The notes beneath the pieces are model-generated. The model was not told where the DNA came from and did not search any database. It worked only from the letters and a program-made list of their open reading frames with translations. Made by a program: the position numbers and the translations under genes. 64,000 bases of DNA from Odobenus rosmarus divergens (taxonomy: Eukaryota; Chordata; Mammalia; Carnivora; Odobenidae), in assembly GCF_000321225.1 (NCBI RefSeq), contig NW_004450566.1, forward strand, positions 1,993,233 to 2,057,232, written 5' to 3'. Positions within the stretch are counted from its first letter, which is position 1, and each line of letters opens with the position of its first letter. Below, in pieces: positions 47,470-59,155 of this stretch.

Positions 47470-47745
47470 TTAGTATCCCCCACTGGATTCCCATTTCACT
47501 CATAATAAAACTCAGTGTTATTGCAGTAACATCCAATGCCCTATATGATTTAACATGTCTATACCATCTGACCTCATCTCCTCTCACTCAACTCAAGAAC
47601 ATTTCACTCTAACCACACTGATCTTGTTACTCATTCTTGAGTAAGTCAAAATAGACTTTGCCAAGTTGCTTTTCTTTCTACTTGGAATATACCTCTTCCA
47701 TGGTGCATGCTTAATAAATATGTGTTAAATGAACGAACATGAATT
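47470..47745 (+). mobile_element. L2 LINE 3' region fragment
   Basis: 'AACATCCAATGCCCTATATGATTTAACATGTCTATACCATCTGACCTCATCTCC', 'CTCTAACCACACTGATCTTGTTACTCATTCTTGA', 'TTGCTTTTCTTTCTACTTGGAATATACCTCTTCC', then 'GCTTAATAAATATGTGTTAAATGAACGAA'. This is the L2 order with an internal deletion before the terminus. Confidence 0.75.
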
Positions 47746-48734
47746 CCTCCACCCCCTTTCTCACCTCTATAGCTATTTTGAGGACTAAGGGTGAGAGAAT
47801 GTTCTCTACTATGTAACTTACAACGCCACCCCACCTGAATTTTATGTCTATTCCAAGTACTCAGTGATGGTTATCTATCAGACCTCTGTCCAATAATAAG
47901 TGCATAACTGTACATCACAATGGATATTTGCATAAACCTAAGAGATTAGTTTGTAATAACATATTAGTATTTCTAACACAAAATACAGTAAAAGAACTCA
48001 AAATACTTTTTTTTATTTGAAACCTAATCTGTTTTCCAGCTGTACAAATCACATAAAGAATCTTTTGAGTTAATAATATATTAAGAAACTGAACAGTTTG
48101 TTTGCTCTCAATTTTGTGAAAGTTTATTAGCCTCTGTAATTATTAATTTTTAAAATATAAATTAATCTTTATGGAGAATGGTTAAAATAATAAATGTAAT
48201 CATTTATAACAATGTTTAAGTTTGTGGTACAAATATGACTTTTTAAAAAAATAATTACAGGAAACTGGTCCCCTGAGAAGTGAGTTAAATTAGTTTTGAT
48301 TTATTCTCTCTTTTCTTGCTGAACTTTGCTAATCATATCTAACACATGAAGAAGCTGTGAGCTCAATCTTTGCTATGATCAGAACGTGTAATGAAGATGC
48401 TGCTTTGCAGGCTTATGCAGTACTGTGTAATGTTTCCAGTCAGCTACAGTTTCTCTCTGGCAACCAGATATGTGGAAACACATCTCCTGTGGGATGAAAG
48501 AAAGAGTACACTTCTATATTCCAAATGAACATGTATCCAATTTGAATGTGTTCATCAATGAGAAAGACTCATACTTCATGATCATTCTTTCTTGTGCTTC
48601 CATTTCTGCATAAAATGGTCCAAAGGAATGAGGGTGGGAAGAGACTGTCAATCATAGGTTCACACAGTTTAGACATAAACTACCTAAATGATGAACACCA
48701 ACACCAACATGTTAATAGGCCATAGGCTTTGAGC
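47746..48734. other. No gene; unassigned, looks single-copy
   Basis: About 48290-48490 is compositionally balanced, with no repeats ('GCAGGCTTATGCAGTACTGTGTAATG...'), and is a candidate conserved non-coding segment by appearance only. Confidence 0.35.
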
Positions 48735-48920
48735 CATCAATACATCTAGACCTCAGTTCTGCCATTTATAAGTGACTTTGGGCAAGTTATTTCATTTTCA
48801 GAGCTGGGTTCACAGTAAGTAGATAACATTTAACTCACGGTGCTAATTGGGAGGGTTATAATTAGGAAACAGATTTAAAGTGCCTAGCAGAGTCGTTGAC
48901 ACATATAGAGCACTCAGAAA
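48735..48920 (+). mobile_element. MIR SINE
   Basis: 'CTCAGTTCTGCCATTTATAAGTGACTTTGGGCAAGTTATTTCATTTTCAGAGCTGGG', 'GGGAGGGTTATAATTAGGAAAC', 'TTAAAGTGCCTAGCAGAGTCGTTGACACATA' follows the MIR core and tail. Confidence 0.85.
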
Positions 48921-51480
48921 ATTTGGGCCCTGAAAGTCACATCACCCATTATGCAACTGATGATAGATTCAAAGCCAAATGAGCAGCACTATATTGAAGG
49001 ATTTTTATATGCATTATAGTAGAGAATCATGTCTTGATTGCCTTTCTGTAATTAGGATCTTGCTCTGTGCCTCTCTCAACATTGGTAATCATTAAATGCT
49101 GATTGCTGCTGAATGATACTCAGCTGCCCACAGTAAATATGGAGGAAAAGTGTAGGGGAAAAAGAGGAAAGTGGGTCATGACCATTTATTTCCCTTTCTA
49201 TCAGAGAGTTTGTTGACTCTTTCCATCCTAATGGCTTGAGTGTTCTCCCACCAATACTTAAGTTTCCCAACAGTTACGAATTTAGCAATTTGAACTTCCC
49301 TGTCTTTTACTGGCCAAATTCTAAGTTATTTCTCCCACCCCCTGGGTCATGTCCTGGGAGATTAACACTGCACCCCTTTCCTCTAGATCTCCTGCTCTGT
49401 GAAGCCATACAGAGTTTTTAGAAATTGAAACCTTAGGGGAAATGGTTTCATAGTAATTTATTTGTAACAGAAGTCTGCTGTTTTCTGAAATCAGTTCACT
49501 AAAGAGGCAAGTTTCAGTCTTTGTAAAATTTTTGTGTGAGGCCCAAGGTGAGATGATCAGAACATATTGAATCAATTTAAATGGAAAAGCTTATCCTAGA
49601 CATGAGTCTTTATCATCTCTCCTGAATTATATTCTTTCTCACAAGGGAAGGAAGTGAACCAGGAAAGATCTGTCCTAACCATACTCTACCATGTTAGAAT
49701 CCATTAACAGAGCCTTAGGAACCTGCTTGGGGGACACATTGCACTGCACAATTCATGGTGGGTCCTGTCCAGTGCTGTTAGAAGGTCACCTGTGGTTCTG
49801 CCTTCTGTCAACAGTGTCTTCACTCCAGTTGATGTGGGAAGAGAAGATGCTAGAGCTTTAGCAGCAACAAAGACAGACGTGGAGTAAGATGAAATTACAT
49901 TTTAATGGTGTGAAGTCTAAGAAGAAATTTTTTTGGTAGGGGGAGGTGTAAGGAGAAAGAAAGTGATTTACTGTTTTTCTGTTACTCTGGAGTTGAAATT
50001 GGTTTCAGCAGTTCACTTGTTACTGCTGTGTACAATGAAGTCTTTATTTAGGTTACCATTTGGGGATTTTAGTAGTTTTTCTTTTTCATTTAAAACTGAT
50101 AAGGAGAGAGTAGTATTAGTTCATGAAAGAATAATATCATCCATATCATCCCTCAAGGACATTTCTCTCTCTTTCCAGAGATCCTGAGCTTTTATATCAA
50201 TTTGCTTTTCTATCTATAGGCAAGTAGACAGCTCTAGGAGACCTTTGCTTATGGTATCATAAATTATTTTCCCTCATTTTTCCCAGTGTTTGTGATTACA
50301 ATATCCACTTGTAAACAAGTTGTCATGGTTGTGTATGCCTCTCCTCCACATCAGGTTTCAAAGTGAGTCTGCTTTATACTTTGTCTCTAAAAATGCCCAT
50401 TGTCTTGAATGCCAGCTGGATTAAAAGGAGAAAAAATTCATTTTATGATTTGTACAGCTGTTTCTGAGCCCATATTCTTATAAAAGGTGCCCCGGTGGCA
50501 TTTCCTTACCACAAGATTGACAGACTGGGGAAAGCTAAACATTTTCTTTTCTAAAGAACTATGGAAAACAGACCTATTTTCAGGATTGCCTTGTCCTTGG
50601 TAAAGAGTTTGAAACCACTGACTTGCATCATAGCCAGAAAGTAAAGAAGCTGTTCCAAAGTCTTAATTTCTAGCCAGTGTTTAAGCAGCTGCAACAGAAA
50701 AGAAAAAAAGAAAGAATTTCTTCTAACTTTCCAAGTCACTCCCAATACACTGATTTTGCTGAGAAATTTCACAATGGTTATTTCCTCTTCATGTCCAAAC
50801 AGAGGTTTAGTGTCTTTAAACCCCTTTCTCTGAATGTCATATGGTACATACAGAATGATTTAGGTGTGTACGTAGAGTTTGAGAGAATGTAAAAAAAAAA
50901 ATCAGAGTGTAGGAGCATTGGAACTTTAAGTAGAATTTTTTGGGGAAAATACATATGCACATGTTTCTTAAGGAGCTGACATCATTGAGATTTAGCAGTT
51001 GGAGTATCATTTAACCTGGTTCTTTATTTTTCATGATTTTTCTTGCATTCCTCAGTGGGTTTCATTACCATTTGGAGGCCAGCTCTGCATGGGATGAAGA
51101 GGCATTGTCTTCTCCCCAGGGAGGGATGGAGACTAATATAACAGAATTTGGGGGTGTGAGCAACAGTGCAGAAACACAAGCCTCCTGTGAATTGTGGGAA
51201 ACCAGAATGTTTTTCTTTTGATATTACTCAAACTCCAAATCTAAAGGGAGGAGCAGCATAAAACTACATGTTACAATCCAAAAGTAATCTCTTTTTCCAA
51301 CAGAATAAGGATATGCTATGGTTCTAATTGATAACATACTTGCACTTTTTCCCACAAACAAATCTTATTCCTAAACCTACTGGTTGTAGATTATTTTAGA
51401 TGGCCTGAGAAACCTACAATTTCTTCTTATGTCAATTCAACTGAATAATTTGTTGGTAAAAACTAAGTTAAAAAAATTAA
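48921..51480. other. No gene; unassigned
   Basis: Several 60-85-codon frames overlap on both strands and none has a recognisable domain. No repeats I can name. Confidence 0.35.
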
Positions 51481-51490
51481 TTTCTTAAAA

Positions 51491-51729
51491 ATTTTTTTAA
51501 AGATTTTATTTATTTATTTGACAGAGAGAGAGAGAGAGAGAGAGCACAAGCAGGGGGAGCGGCAGGCAGAGGGAGAAGCAGGGAGCTGAAGGAAGGCAGA
51601 ACAGCATGAATAGTAGGACCACCTCCTCAATGAGCAAGGAGCCCAACATGGGGCTCGATCCCAGGACCCTGGGATCATGACCTGAGCCAAGGCAGACGCT
51701 TAACTGACTGAGCCACCCAGACACCCCAG
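51491..51729 (-). mobile_element. CAN-SINE carrying a 40-bp templated insertion
   Basis: A reverse-orientation copy with a 10-bp duplication, TTTCTTAAAA, at 51481-51490 and 51730-51739. After GGGAGAAGCAGG (ending 51582) it gains 40 bp and then resumes with CTCCTCAATGAGCAAGGAGCCC, which aligns without loss to the usual CTCCCCGCTGAGCAGGGAGCCC. The extra bases are an inverted copy of 52627-52665. Confidence 0.96.
51583..51622 (-). repeat. 40-bp insertion in SINE; inverted copy of 52627-52665
   Basis: Bases 51585-51623 are the reverse complement of 52627-52665 at 36 of 39 positions (mismatches at three sites). The first two inserted bases (GA) have no counterpart, and the last copied C can also be the first C of the resumed SINE. 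Confidence 0.95.
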
Positions 51730-51739
51730 TTTCTTAAAA

Positions 51740-52286
51740 TGTTTTAAACATAAGTTGTTTTTTCTGCTTTCCCTATTGATGAAGTACTTAGTGATCTAGA
51801 ATAATCATCTTAGTTTATTTATGTTTTAATTTTCCTGTCTATGCAATGGAAATTGTAAGCATCTCAATATGAATTTCAACAAAAAATGTATCTCTTTCTC
51901 AGTCCTGATGAGTGGTAAGTTCAGATGGATCAGAGATGAAAAACAGTGAGAGAAACTTGAACTATTGGGCATTTAAAGTTTTGTTGACCTAAGAGAGATT
52001 AGAAATTGAAATAAGGTTGTAGAACATTAAAAGAAAGAGAATTTACTGCCGAGAATAGGGAAAAGGGTGGGAAGTGGCTGTAAAATAGTGAGAACTGCTT
52101 TCCATAAACCGCTTAAAAACCCCATCCCATTACCCTCTAGACAAGGGGCATACACACAGTAAAACCTTTGTAATCTGGCATTTCAGAGGAAATGAGGTGC
52201 CAGTTAATGTCATGTTATGCTTAATAAAGACTTAGCTCATGTTGTCACAGGTGGTATCCTTCTTGTACTTCTCTTAACCCCTCCTT
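51740..52286. other. No gene; unassigned
   Basis: A short piece near 52160-52215 ('AGTAAAACCTTTGTAATCTGGCATTT') resembles Tigger-like inverted-repeat ends but is too short to call. Confidence 0.35.
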
Positions 52287-52301
52287 AAAGACTTAGACAT
52301 A

Positions 52302-52498
52302 GGGGCACCTGGGTGGCTCAGTCGTTAAGCGTCTGCCTTCGGCTCAGGTCATGATCTCAGGATCCTGGGATCGAGCCCCACATTGGGCTCCCTGCTCAGC
52401 AGGAAGCCTGCTTCTCCCTCTCACACTCCCCCTGCTTGTGTTCCCTCTCTCGCTGTGTCACTCTCTGTCAAATAAATAAATAAAATCTTAAAAAAAAA
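52302..52498 (+). mobile_element. CAN-SINE, fairly young
   Basis: Near-consensus head GGGGCACCTGGGTGGCTCAG, 'CTCAGGTCATGATCTCAGGATCCTGGGATCGAGCCCC', and a clean tail. A flanking duplication AAAGACTTAGACATA (one extra A in the right copy) is at 52287-52301 and 52499-52514. Opposite in strand to the SINE at 51491. Confidence 0.97.
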
Positions 52499-52613
52499 AA
52501 AGACTTAAGACATAAAAGGCATGAAGAGGCAGTGGTTTCTACACATAAATCATCATTAAAAAAAAAAAAAGACTTTGGTATAGCAGGGATCTACCTTCTC
52601 ACTCCACCAGAAT

Positions 52614-52633
52614 GACCACCTGGCATGGTGGTC
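52614..52633. repeat. Short perfect hairpin GACCACC-TGGCAT-GGTGGTC
   Basis: 7-bp arms at 52614-52620 and 52627-52633 with a 6-base loop. The 39-bp segment copied into the SINE at 51583 begins exactly at the second arm. Confidence 0.95.
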
Positions 52634-52665
52634 CTACTATTCACACTGTTCTGCCTTTCTTCAGC
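52627..52665 (+). repeat. Partner (probable source) of the inverted 39-bp copy
   Basis: Starts GGTGGTCCTACTATTCA and ends CTTTCTTCAGC. It is the inverted counterpart of 51585-51623 and belongs to unassigned, apparently single-copy DNA. Because the other copy interrupts a SINE, this one is more likely the template. Confidence 0.9.
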
Positions 52666-55600
52666 ATCCTCATCACTGAATCCTTTGAAAATAGATACAT
52701 TCATCTCTTGTTAATGGCAAGAGAAAGGGATCAATAAGCATATATGTATATGATTTCTTAGTCTTAAAACAGAACCTGACAATGTGAGAAAAGATGGGGA
52801 ATAAACCCTAGAGCCACTCAATCATATATTAAGTACAACATCAACTACCATGTCTTTGACCATCTAAATTTTGGTTTAATTCCATGCGTATGAAAGTGAA
52901 TAATAAACATTTAGATCTAACATGCTTTCCTAGTTCTTTTTACTTTCTGGTCTTCTCTCAGTTACATAGACATTATAAAATGTCTGTGGTCCACTATTCT
53001 TCACAAGAGAGCAACTTTCATTCATCAAGCAATTTTTCAAGATCATGCTTTTGCTAGAAGCTATAGATCCAATTAAGACATCACTACTGCCTTTGAGGAG
53101 TTTGATATGCTGGCTAGAGGAACTGACTCTCAATTTGCTTCACCCAAATGTTTAGGCTCACACTGGTCCCTCAGTATATCTGATAGACCTGTCACATGAC
53201 TTTAGATCTTTGTTTCTTGAGAACATTTCTCAACTTAAGTTTGAGAGGGTTTTATGTATAGGATTTGTTCTGGGGCCAGTGATGATATTGTGAGTCATAA
53301 GTTCGTAAAGTTAAATATATGACAGATTATCTGGCTTTCTAAGTCTTTTTAAAAAACAGGCATTCCTATCCTTGGTTTGGCCCACCTGAATTAGATTCTT
53401 CATATGTGGGGTTTAATAGATTCTGATACAGATGAGAATCTGTACCCTAAGTGAGGTTTTCATCAGCCAGCTTGGAATCAGGTAAAGACGACATGAGTCC
53501 TACTGAATCTATATTTGTATTTTAATCTTTTTAAGAATTGTGTATAAAATATATTAAAAACCTGAAATGGGGAATTATTGTCCAGATGTGAACACATCAC
53601 ATCAATTTTGCTCTTCCTGGTCCCACGCAAGGTCACAAATTCCCATCATGCACAATATAGTGAAGGGATTTCCTCTTTCAATATATTGCTGTAGGTATTT
53701 GGGAAATGCATAAAGATGCAAAAAGACAGAGTAGATTTTCTAATGCATAAACATATATAATCTGATTATAATATTTTACAGAATCAAACTGATCATATGC
53801 TATATAAATGTATACAATGTGTGTTTAATCAAAGGGTCCCAGGAATATATCCACAGACAACTGGAAAATCTTAGAATATAAACAAATTTTTTCCACCTGC
53901 CCCAATGAAACACTTAAAGCCCCCAAAAGGATACATGTGGACTAAATACAAATTTGTACCTCCTGCTGGAATTGCTCAATTTTTGTAGTCCATGTGACCT
54001 CAGAAAATTCATCTTCGGTCCATAGAAGCCTAGGGATTTTAAAAGATAGTACAAGTAGATTGCCTACACCACTTTCCCTTGCTCCTCCCAACTCCCACCT
54101 TTTCCACCTACAGAGCAGAGGGTATCAAGGTGGCAGACAGGTCCAGAGTCTCAGCCACTGCCTAGCCTCTATGTGGTAAGCTCTGTGGGTCTTGACTGAG
54201 GATGCTCTAGCTATCACATATAGTTCCATGAATTTAGCCATCAGCTTTTTCTCCTTTTCCACCTTTTCCCTAGTTTTTCAGACTTTTTGTGTTAAGGTTG
54301 GCCTCTCACATCAACGTGCATGAATCATAAACCTCTCAAATTAAAAGTAGAAAAGACCCAATGATTTAGTTATTTGTTCACTAACAGGAATCCTTTTGCG
54401 GGTTTGCATGTCTGACTCATTTCATAAATTCTGTTTTAAAGGAATACAGGCTCCCAGACTTGTGGAGTATAGTGTGCTTGCAATAACCTCTACATGAGGT
54501 ACCCTACAGAGGAAAGCTTCTGGATGAAGGAAATAATCACTGGATTCAGAGTTGACTTCAACTCACTCACATATCTCAGGGACCTTATAAGAGTCTCTCT
54601 GGCATTTATTTTTTTATCATTAAAGTGAGAAAGTGGAATCAGATTGTCTTTAAAATTATTATTTTGTTTATTATTATATTTTATAATTGTATAAAATTTT
54701 TTATAATTCCTGCTAAAAACTCTACCTTTTGTATTTTGACTTAGCTTCTTCATGTTTTATTTCATTACCATGTTGTCCCTATCTTTATTTATTTGAGTGA
54801 GAATATCCTCCTTTCTCAAAGCTTGGTAGTTTCCATTCAAATCTCTGCAGACTGATTGCAGAAGTATCCTGAAACAAACATAAGCATTGACCGGTATTTA
54901 GAAATTCCTGGCAGCATACCAAAGTTGGTTAAAGAAATAAGATGCTTTATCTCATAGGCTTAGCTAATCTGAAAGGTATGGACCGTCTCTGGATGTGAGG
55001 GCTTAATATGGCGGCAAGCTGCAGAGTGACAAATTAAAGCTGATAGGTTGCTGTTCCGCTTCATTCTCCAAATATCCATATATTTTGAGTAGAGTCTCTC
55101 ACAGGAAGCTGGGGTCATTAGGAAGATATGTTGTATATTATATTTGCTTGACAAACATGTTTGAGCATGAAACATGAACATGAAATACTGGGCAAAGTTA
55201 TAATCACCTGTTGTCCACATTAAAATTAAAATTTTGGATTAAGCAATTCTTCTCATGGTAGGAAAAAAAAAACTTAGATGAATAAGTGATCGTTATGTCA
55301 TGAACGGGACCAAGGCTTAGTAGAGAAACCCCATGAATACCTCTTTATCACTAGTAGGACAGATTAGGCTACAGGTGCTGGAGCAGTAAGAGAAAGCCAT
55401 CCTCAAACAGCAGCCAAAAAAACCGAAAAAGAGTGTCAGTTTATTTTTTTCTCTCTTAATTTCAACTCCTATATAAAGTCAGTAGTTATTTTAGAAAATC
55501 ACATTCCATACACTTAGGACTACCATTCAGCACCCTTAGATTAAGGACAGCAGCACAGAAAGAGAATGACTCTTTTTTGAGTAACTGGCTTTTCCACAGA

Positions 55601-55734
55601 AATGAGAACTACGCTTGTGTTGGTCAATTCCCAGAGTCTCAGTTTTTTCCCCTACCAAACAGTGTTAAAAACCTCACTTCCTATGGTGAATTATAGTAGA
55701 GTGTTTGCAAATCCTCTTGTTCACTTCTGGCACA

Positions 55735-55965
55735 TAGTGATGTTATTGATACCAGTGATGTTCACCTGCCAGACACCATCCATTGGGCTGAGTGCTTTAC
55801 ATGCGTTATCATACTTAATCTTTTTCTCATACCCTGAAGTAGGTCTTATTCTCATTTCCCCTCAATTCACAGGGAGATTAAGTCACAAAGCTCCTAAATA
55901 GCAGAACTGGACTCAGAACCCAGATTTGTTCAATCCCAAGTCTGAACTCTAAAGCACCATAGAAT
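55735..55965 (-). mobile_element. MIR SINE
   Basis: On the plus strand: 'CTGCCAGACACCATCCATTGGGCTGAGTGCTTTACATGCGTTATCATACTTAATC', 'GAAGTAGGTCTTATTCTCATTTCC', 'AGTCACAAAGCTCCTAAATAGCAGAACTGGACTCAGAACCCAGATTTG', 'AACTCTAAAGCACCAT'. This is the reverse complement of MIR over almost full length. Confidence 0.88.
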
Positions 55966-57216
55966 ACCTACTCCCTAGATGTCCATAGGAGTTCTAAAAA
56001 AATTTACTATTCCTGTTTTATCTCAAAAAATAATAGTAGATTGAGTGAGTTGGAGACTCTAGAGAGTGAAGGGGGAAAATTATACACATCTCTAACCAAC
56101 ATAGTCCTCAGTCATCATTAATTTATCAAATAACTTCTCAAATGAAAAGATTATGGGTTTTCCAAACTCAGTGAGAATGGACAAAGTAAAAACAGATCTC
56201 TCTCTTGCTTGTGTTAATGTATTTTCTCTCATGTGGTTGGATTTGGATGAAATTCAGAGCCTGGCTTAAACACAATGTAAACTGGTCATAAAACCCCATA
56301 CAGATGCTGCTATTTATTGCTGACAGGGTATTGACCAAATTTTCATATACGTTGGCTGCCTTATTCGGAGGCTTTAGTAAAGCCACTCCATATGGCCCAT
56401 ATTCTGAAGTGGTACCACTTTCCAGGATGACTAGTGGAGCTTTGACCGAATCCTGAAGGCTACCTGATTCAGAGGAACTATCTCAGAAAACTCTATCAAA
56501 CTTGAAAATAGAAATAACAATCACTAAAATATATGGGATATAAAACTGGCCCTTGTAAATAGAGAATACCTTCCAGATTTAAGGATTTGTGGCAGTAGTT
56601 TAGATCATTATTCAGGAGGTCAATGCTGTGTTCGTTTGCCTCTGGTTCTCTGAAACTATTTTTGGTTTTGTCTGCTGTTTCTCTCTAGTCAATATTCCTG
56701 TTGTTACTACCTATAGACAGCCCGTGAGTTAGTACCTCTTGCCTCTTAAATGGTCAGTAGTTATTGAAAAGGTGCAAGAAAGTGTACAGTTTATATATTA
56801 ACAGGAAAAAAAAAGATTTTCCACAGAGTAGGTAATGAGGTGGAGTCCAAAAATAGAAAAATGTATAAAAAATTAAAAAGCTCATTATAGCATGCATTAT
56901 TCTTCGAGAATATCTGAATCAAGGTTAATATAATGCTTTTTTGCTGCTACCTTGAGGTTTGAGTTTAGTGGTCCGATTCCTGGCATGAAAAGATGAGAAT
57001 GAAATGAAGTATTATGAGGGATAACAGACCCTGGCAAAGGGTAGGATGTAGAGAATTCTACTAAAGAGTGAAGGGATGGTGAGGTTTTACTCAACTCTAT
57101 AGTTTCAGAAACAAGTTAAAGCAGATATGGCAAGAGGTGTGATTGTTTCCTATTCTGTGTATTTCTCCCTCTCCTTATTAATGACTTGGGAATGGTAGTA
57201 CCTCATCTGAGGGATA
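55966..57216. other. No gene; unassigned
   Basis: Nothing recognised with confidence. Confidence 0.4.
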
Positions 57217-57232
57217 CTGATGAATAATTTTA

Positions 57233-57421
57233 TTTTTTTTAAAGATTTTATTTATTTATTTGAGAGAGAGAGAGAGAAACAGCATGAGAGGGGAGAAGGT
57301 CAGAGGGAGAAGCAGGCTCCCTGCTGAGCCGGGAGCCCGATGTGGGACTCGATCCCAGGACTCCAGGATCATGACCTGAGCTGAAGGCAGTGGCCTAACC
57401 AACTGAGCCACCCAGGCACCC
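57233..57421 (-). mobile_element. CAN-SINE
   Basis: A full-length reverse-orientation copy with a perfect 16-bp duplication, CTGATGAATAATTTTA, at 57217-57232 and 57422-57437. Confidence 0.97.
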
Positions 57422-57544
57422 CTGATGAATAATTTTAAAAAGTACAGAAAGATTAAGATGAAAAAGCGATGGCAAGTCTGTTTCACAAATGTGAACTGAA
57501 CATTTATATTCGTGTTTTATGTGTTACCTTGTTTGAAAAAAAAA

Positions 57545-57910
57545 TCTATTTCCCTTTTCCTTTTCGGATTCTGGGTAGACTGCATTTTTCAGGTTCTCTT
57601 GCAGTTAAATACATCCACGGAAGTGAGTTTTAGCCCTTAGAATGGGAGCAAAAATGATTCATGACACACAGTTCTCTCCTATGAAAACTTCCTGTGTGAG
57701 ATCCTCCCTGCCCTTTACCCATTGGCTTCACTGAGATCTCAGATGATCCAGAAGAGGGCAGAGCTTCAAAATCTGGAATATCTGAGTCACTACCAGGAGA
57801 ATAACTGCCAAAACCAGGAACACCACCTTGGTCTTCTGTGAATTGTGTTTTGTTCATCTAGTGATACTCTGGAGTTTCTTTATTAGCATTTAACCTATAA
57901 TCAAGTATAG
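57545..57910. mobile_element. Possible old LTR-like repeat, unassigned
   Basis: 'GATTCTGGGTAGACTGCA', 'TTCAGGTTCTCTTGCAGTTAAATAC', 'gttttagcccttagaatgggagcaaaaatgat' and 'tcccttgccctttacccattgg'-like phrases resemble a common old mammalian LTR-type repeat. I cannot name it. A 75-codon reverse frame inside it is incidental. Confidence 0.35.
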
Positions 57911-58169
57911 ATAAACCAAATCCTTTTGAAATTCAGTAAGTGATAACTAGCTTGTAGTTCTTGGAAATGTGTGTTATAAATGAAAGTCACATGCCTTCCT
58001 AAATTGTATTCAAGTGTATCCAATGACCTGAACCCCTAACTACAGATACCTAATTCTAATATAAGAAACATGGGAATGTCTAGGAATAGGATATAGCAGA
58101 AGTTATATAAAGTAATATAAAGCAACAAGTAATGCTGGGGGATCTGTTCATAAAGATAATCACATATTG

Positions 58170-58358
58170 CTCATTTAAAGTATGTCAGGCCCTATACAGA
58201 TTCTCTACATATGAACTTAATTTTAGCATTCCAGTAACCCCAAGAGGTAAATCTTTTTCTCCATATTATAGATGTGAAAACTAACATTTCAGAAGTTATG
58301 TGATTTGACCTTAGTTAGGCAATTAATAAATGGAGAATCTTGGACACAAATCTGGTTC
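58170..58358 (-). mobile_element. MIR SINE
   Basis: 'TATGTCAGGCCCTATACAGATTCTCTACATATGAACTTAATTTTAGCATTCCAGTAACCCCAAGAGGTAAAT', 'CCATATTATAGATGTGAAAACTAACATTTCAGAAGTTATGTGATTTGACC' matches MIR in reverse. Strongly diverged. Confidence 0.82.
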
Positions 58359-58696
58359 AGCATGGCAGTTGGGGATACTGTTACTTGGGAACTATAAAGT
58401 CACCAGAATTCATCTCTAGTATGCCAGATTTCAGTGGTATTGCTCATGAAGGACATTCAGGGAAGCATATGGGGTCTCAGTTGTCAGAGCCAGACTACTC
58501 AGTCTTCTTGGTGGAAGAGAAGGAAGGCCTAGCTATCACTGAAGGAGAGTATGAACAGGCCTGGGAAGAAAGGTCACCCAGGACAGGAAACCAGAAGAAA
58601 GTTCTCCAAAGAGATGTTTAAGCTATTCTATGATGGGAAGAGTTTGAGAATTCCCAAACTCTTAAATTGCCTTTGTAGAAAAAATCTCAATCTAGT
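58359..58696. other. No gene recognised; 93-codon frame of unknown status
   Basis: A plus-strand frame at 58340-58621 begins inside the MIR and has ordinary-looking composition (acidic C-terminal half, Glu-rich). I see no domain. An origin in a MIR and absence of exon context argue against a gene. Confidence 0.3.

Positions 58697-58722
<26 letters not shown>
58697..58722. repeat. (TG)13 microsatellite
   Basis: A pure TG array. Confidence 0.95.
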
Positions 58723-58728
<6 letters not shown>

Positions 58729-58958
58729 AAGCTAATGCAGAGGGGATATCTTTTTTTAGACTTTGAAAATCCTGTCTTGTCTAACCTGAGGTGTATGTAG
58801 GCAGTCTGCAAATTGCAATGATCTGACATTAATCTAGAGTTACAGTGTCAGCTGGAGATGCACTGTTTAACTGGGCCACTTGTGAATTTATAAATAATGC
58901 TTTGTTGCAGTATAGTAACTTGTTTTCATTAAAAAATGGTCAGAAATTATATAAATTT

Positions 58959-59137
58959 TTTTTAAGATTTTATTTATTTGAGAGAGAGAGATAGCGAGAG
59001 AGAGCATGAGCAGGGAAGAGAGGGAGAAGCAGGGTCCCCACTGGGCAGAGAGCCCGACGCGGGGCTCGATCCCAGGACCCTGAGATCATGACCTGTGCCA
59101 AAGGCAGACGCTTAACTGACTGAGCACCAAGGTGCCC
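58959..59137 (-). mobile_element. CAN-SINE
   Basis: A reverse-orientation copy with an 18-bp duplication, CAGAAATTATATAAATTT (one mismatch in the right copy), at 58941-58958 and 59138-59155. Confidence 0.97.
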
Positions 59138-59155
59138 CAGAAATTGTATAAATTT

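Larger units (their letters stand above)
52515..55734. other. No gene; unassigned
   Basis: It contains the hairpin and source-like segment at 52614-52665. Around 54960-55100 is a balanced, repeat-free stretch with retained CpGs ('TATGGCGGCAAGCTGCAGAG') that might be a conserved non-coding segment. Nothing else recognised. Confidence 0.35.

Noticed and set aside
58340..58621. 93-codon frame with protein-like composition
   Set aside because: It starts inside a MIR and I recognise no family; one sequence cannot show constraint.
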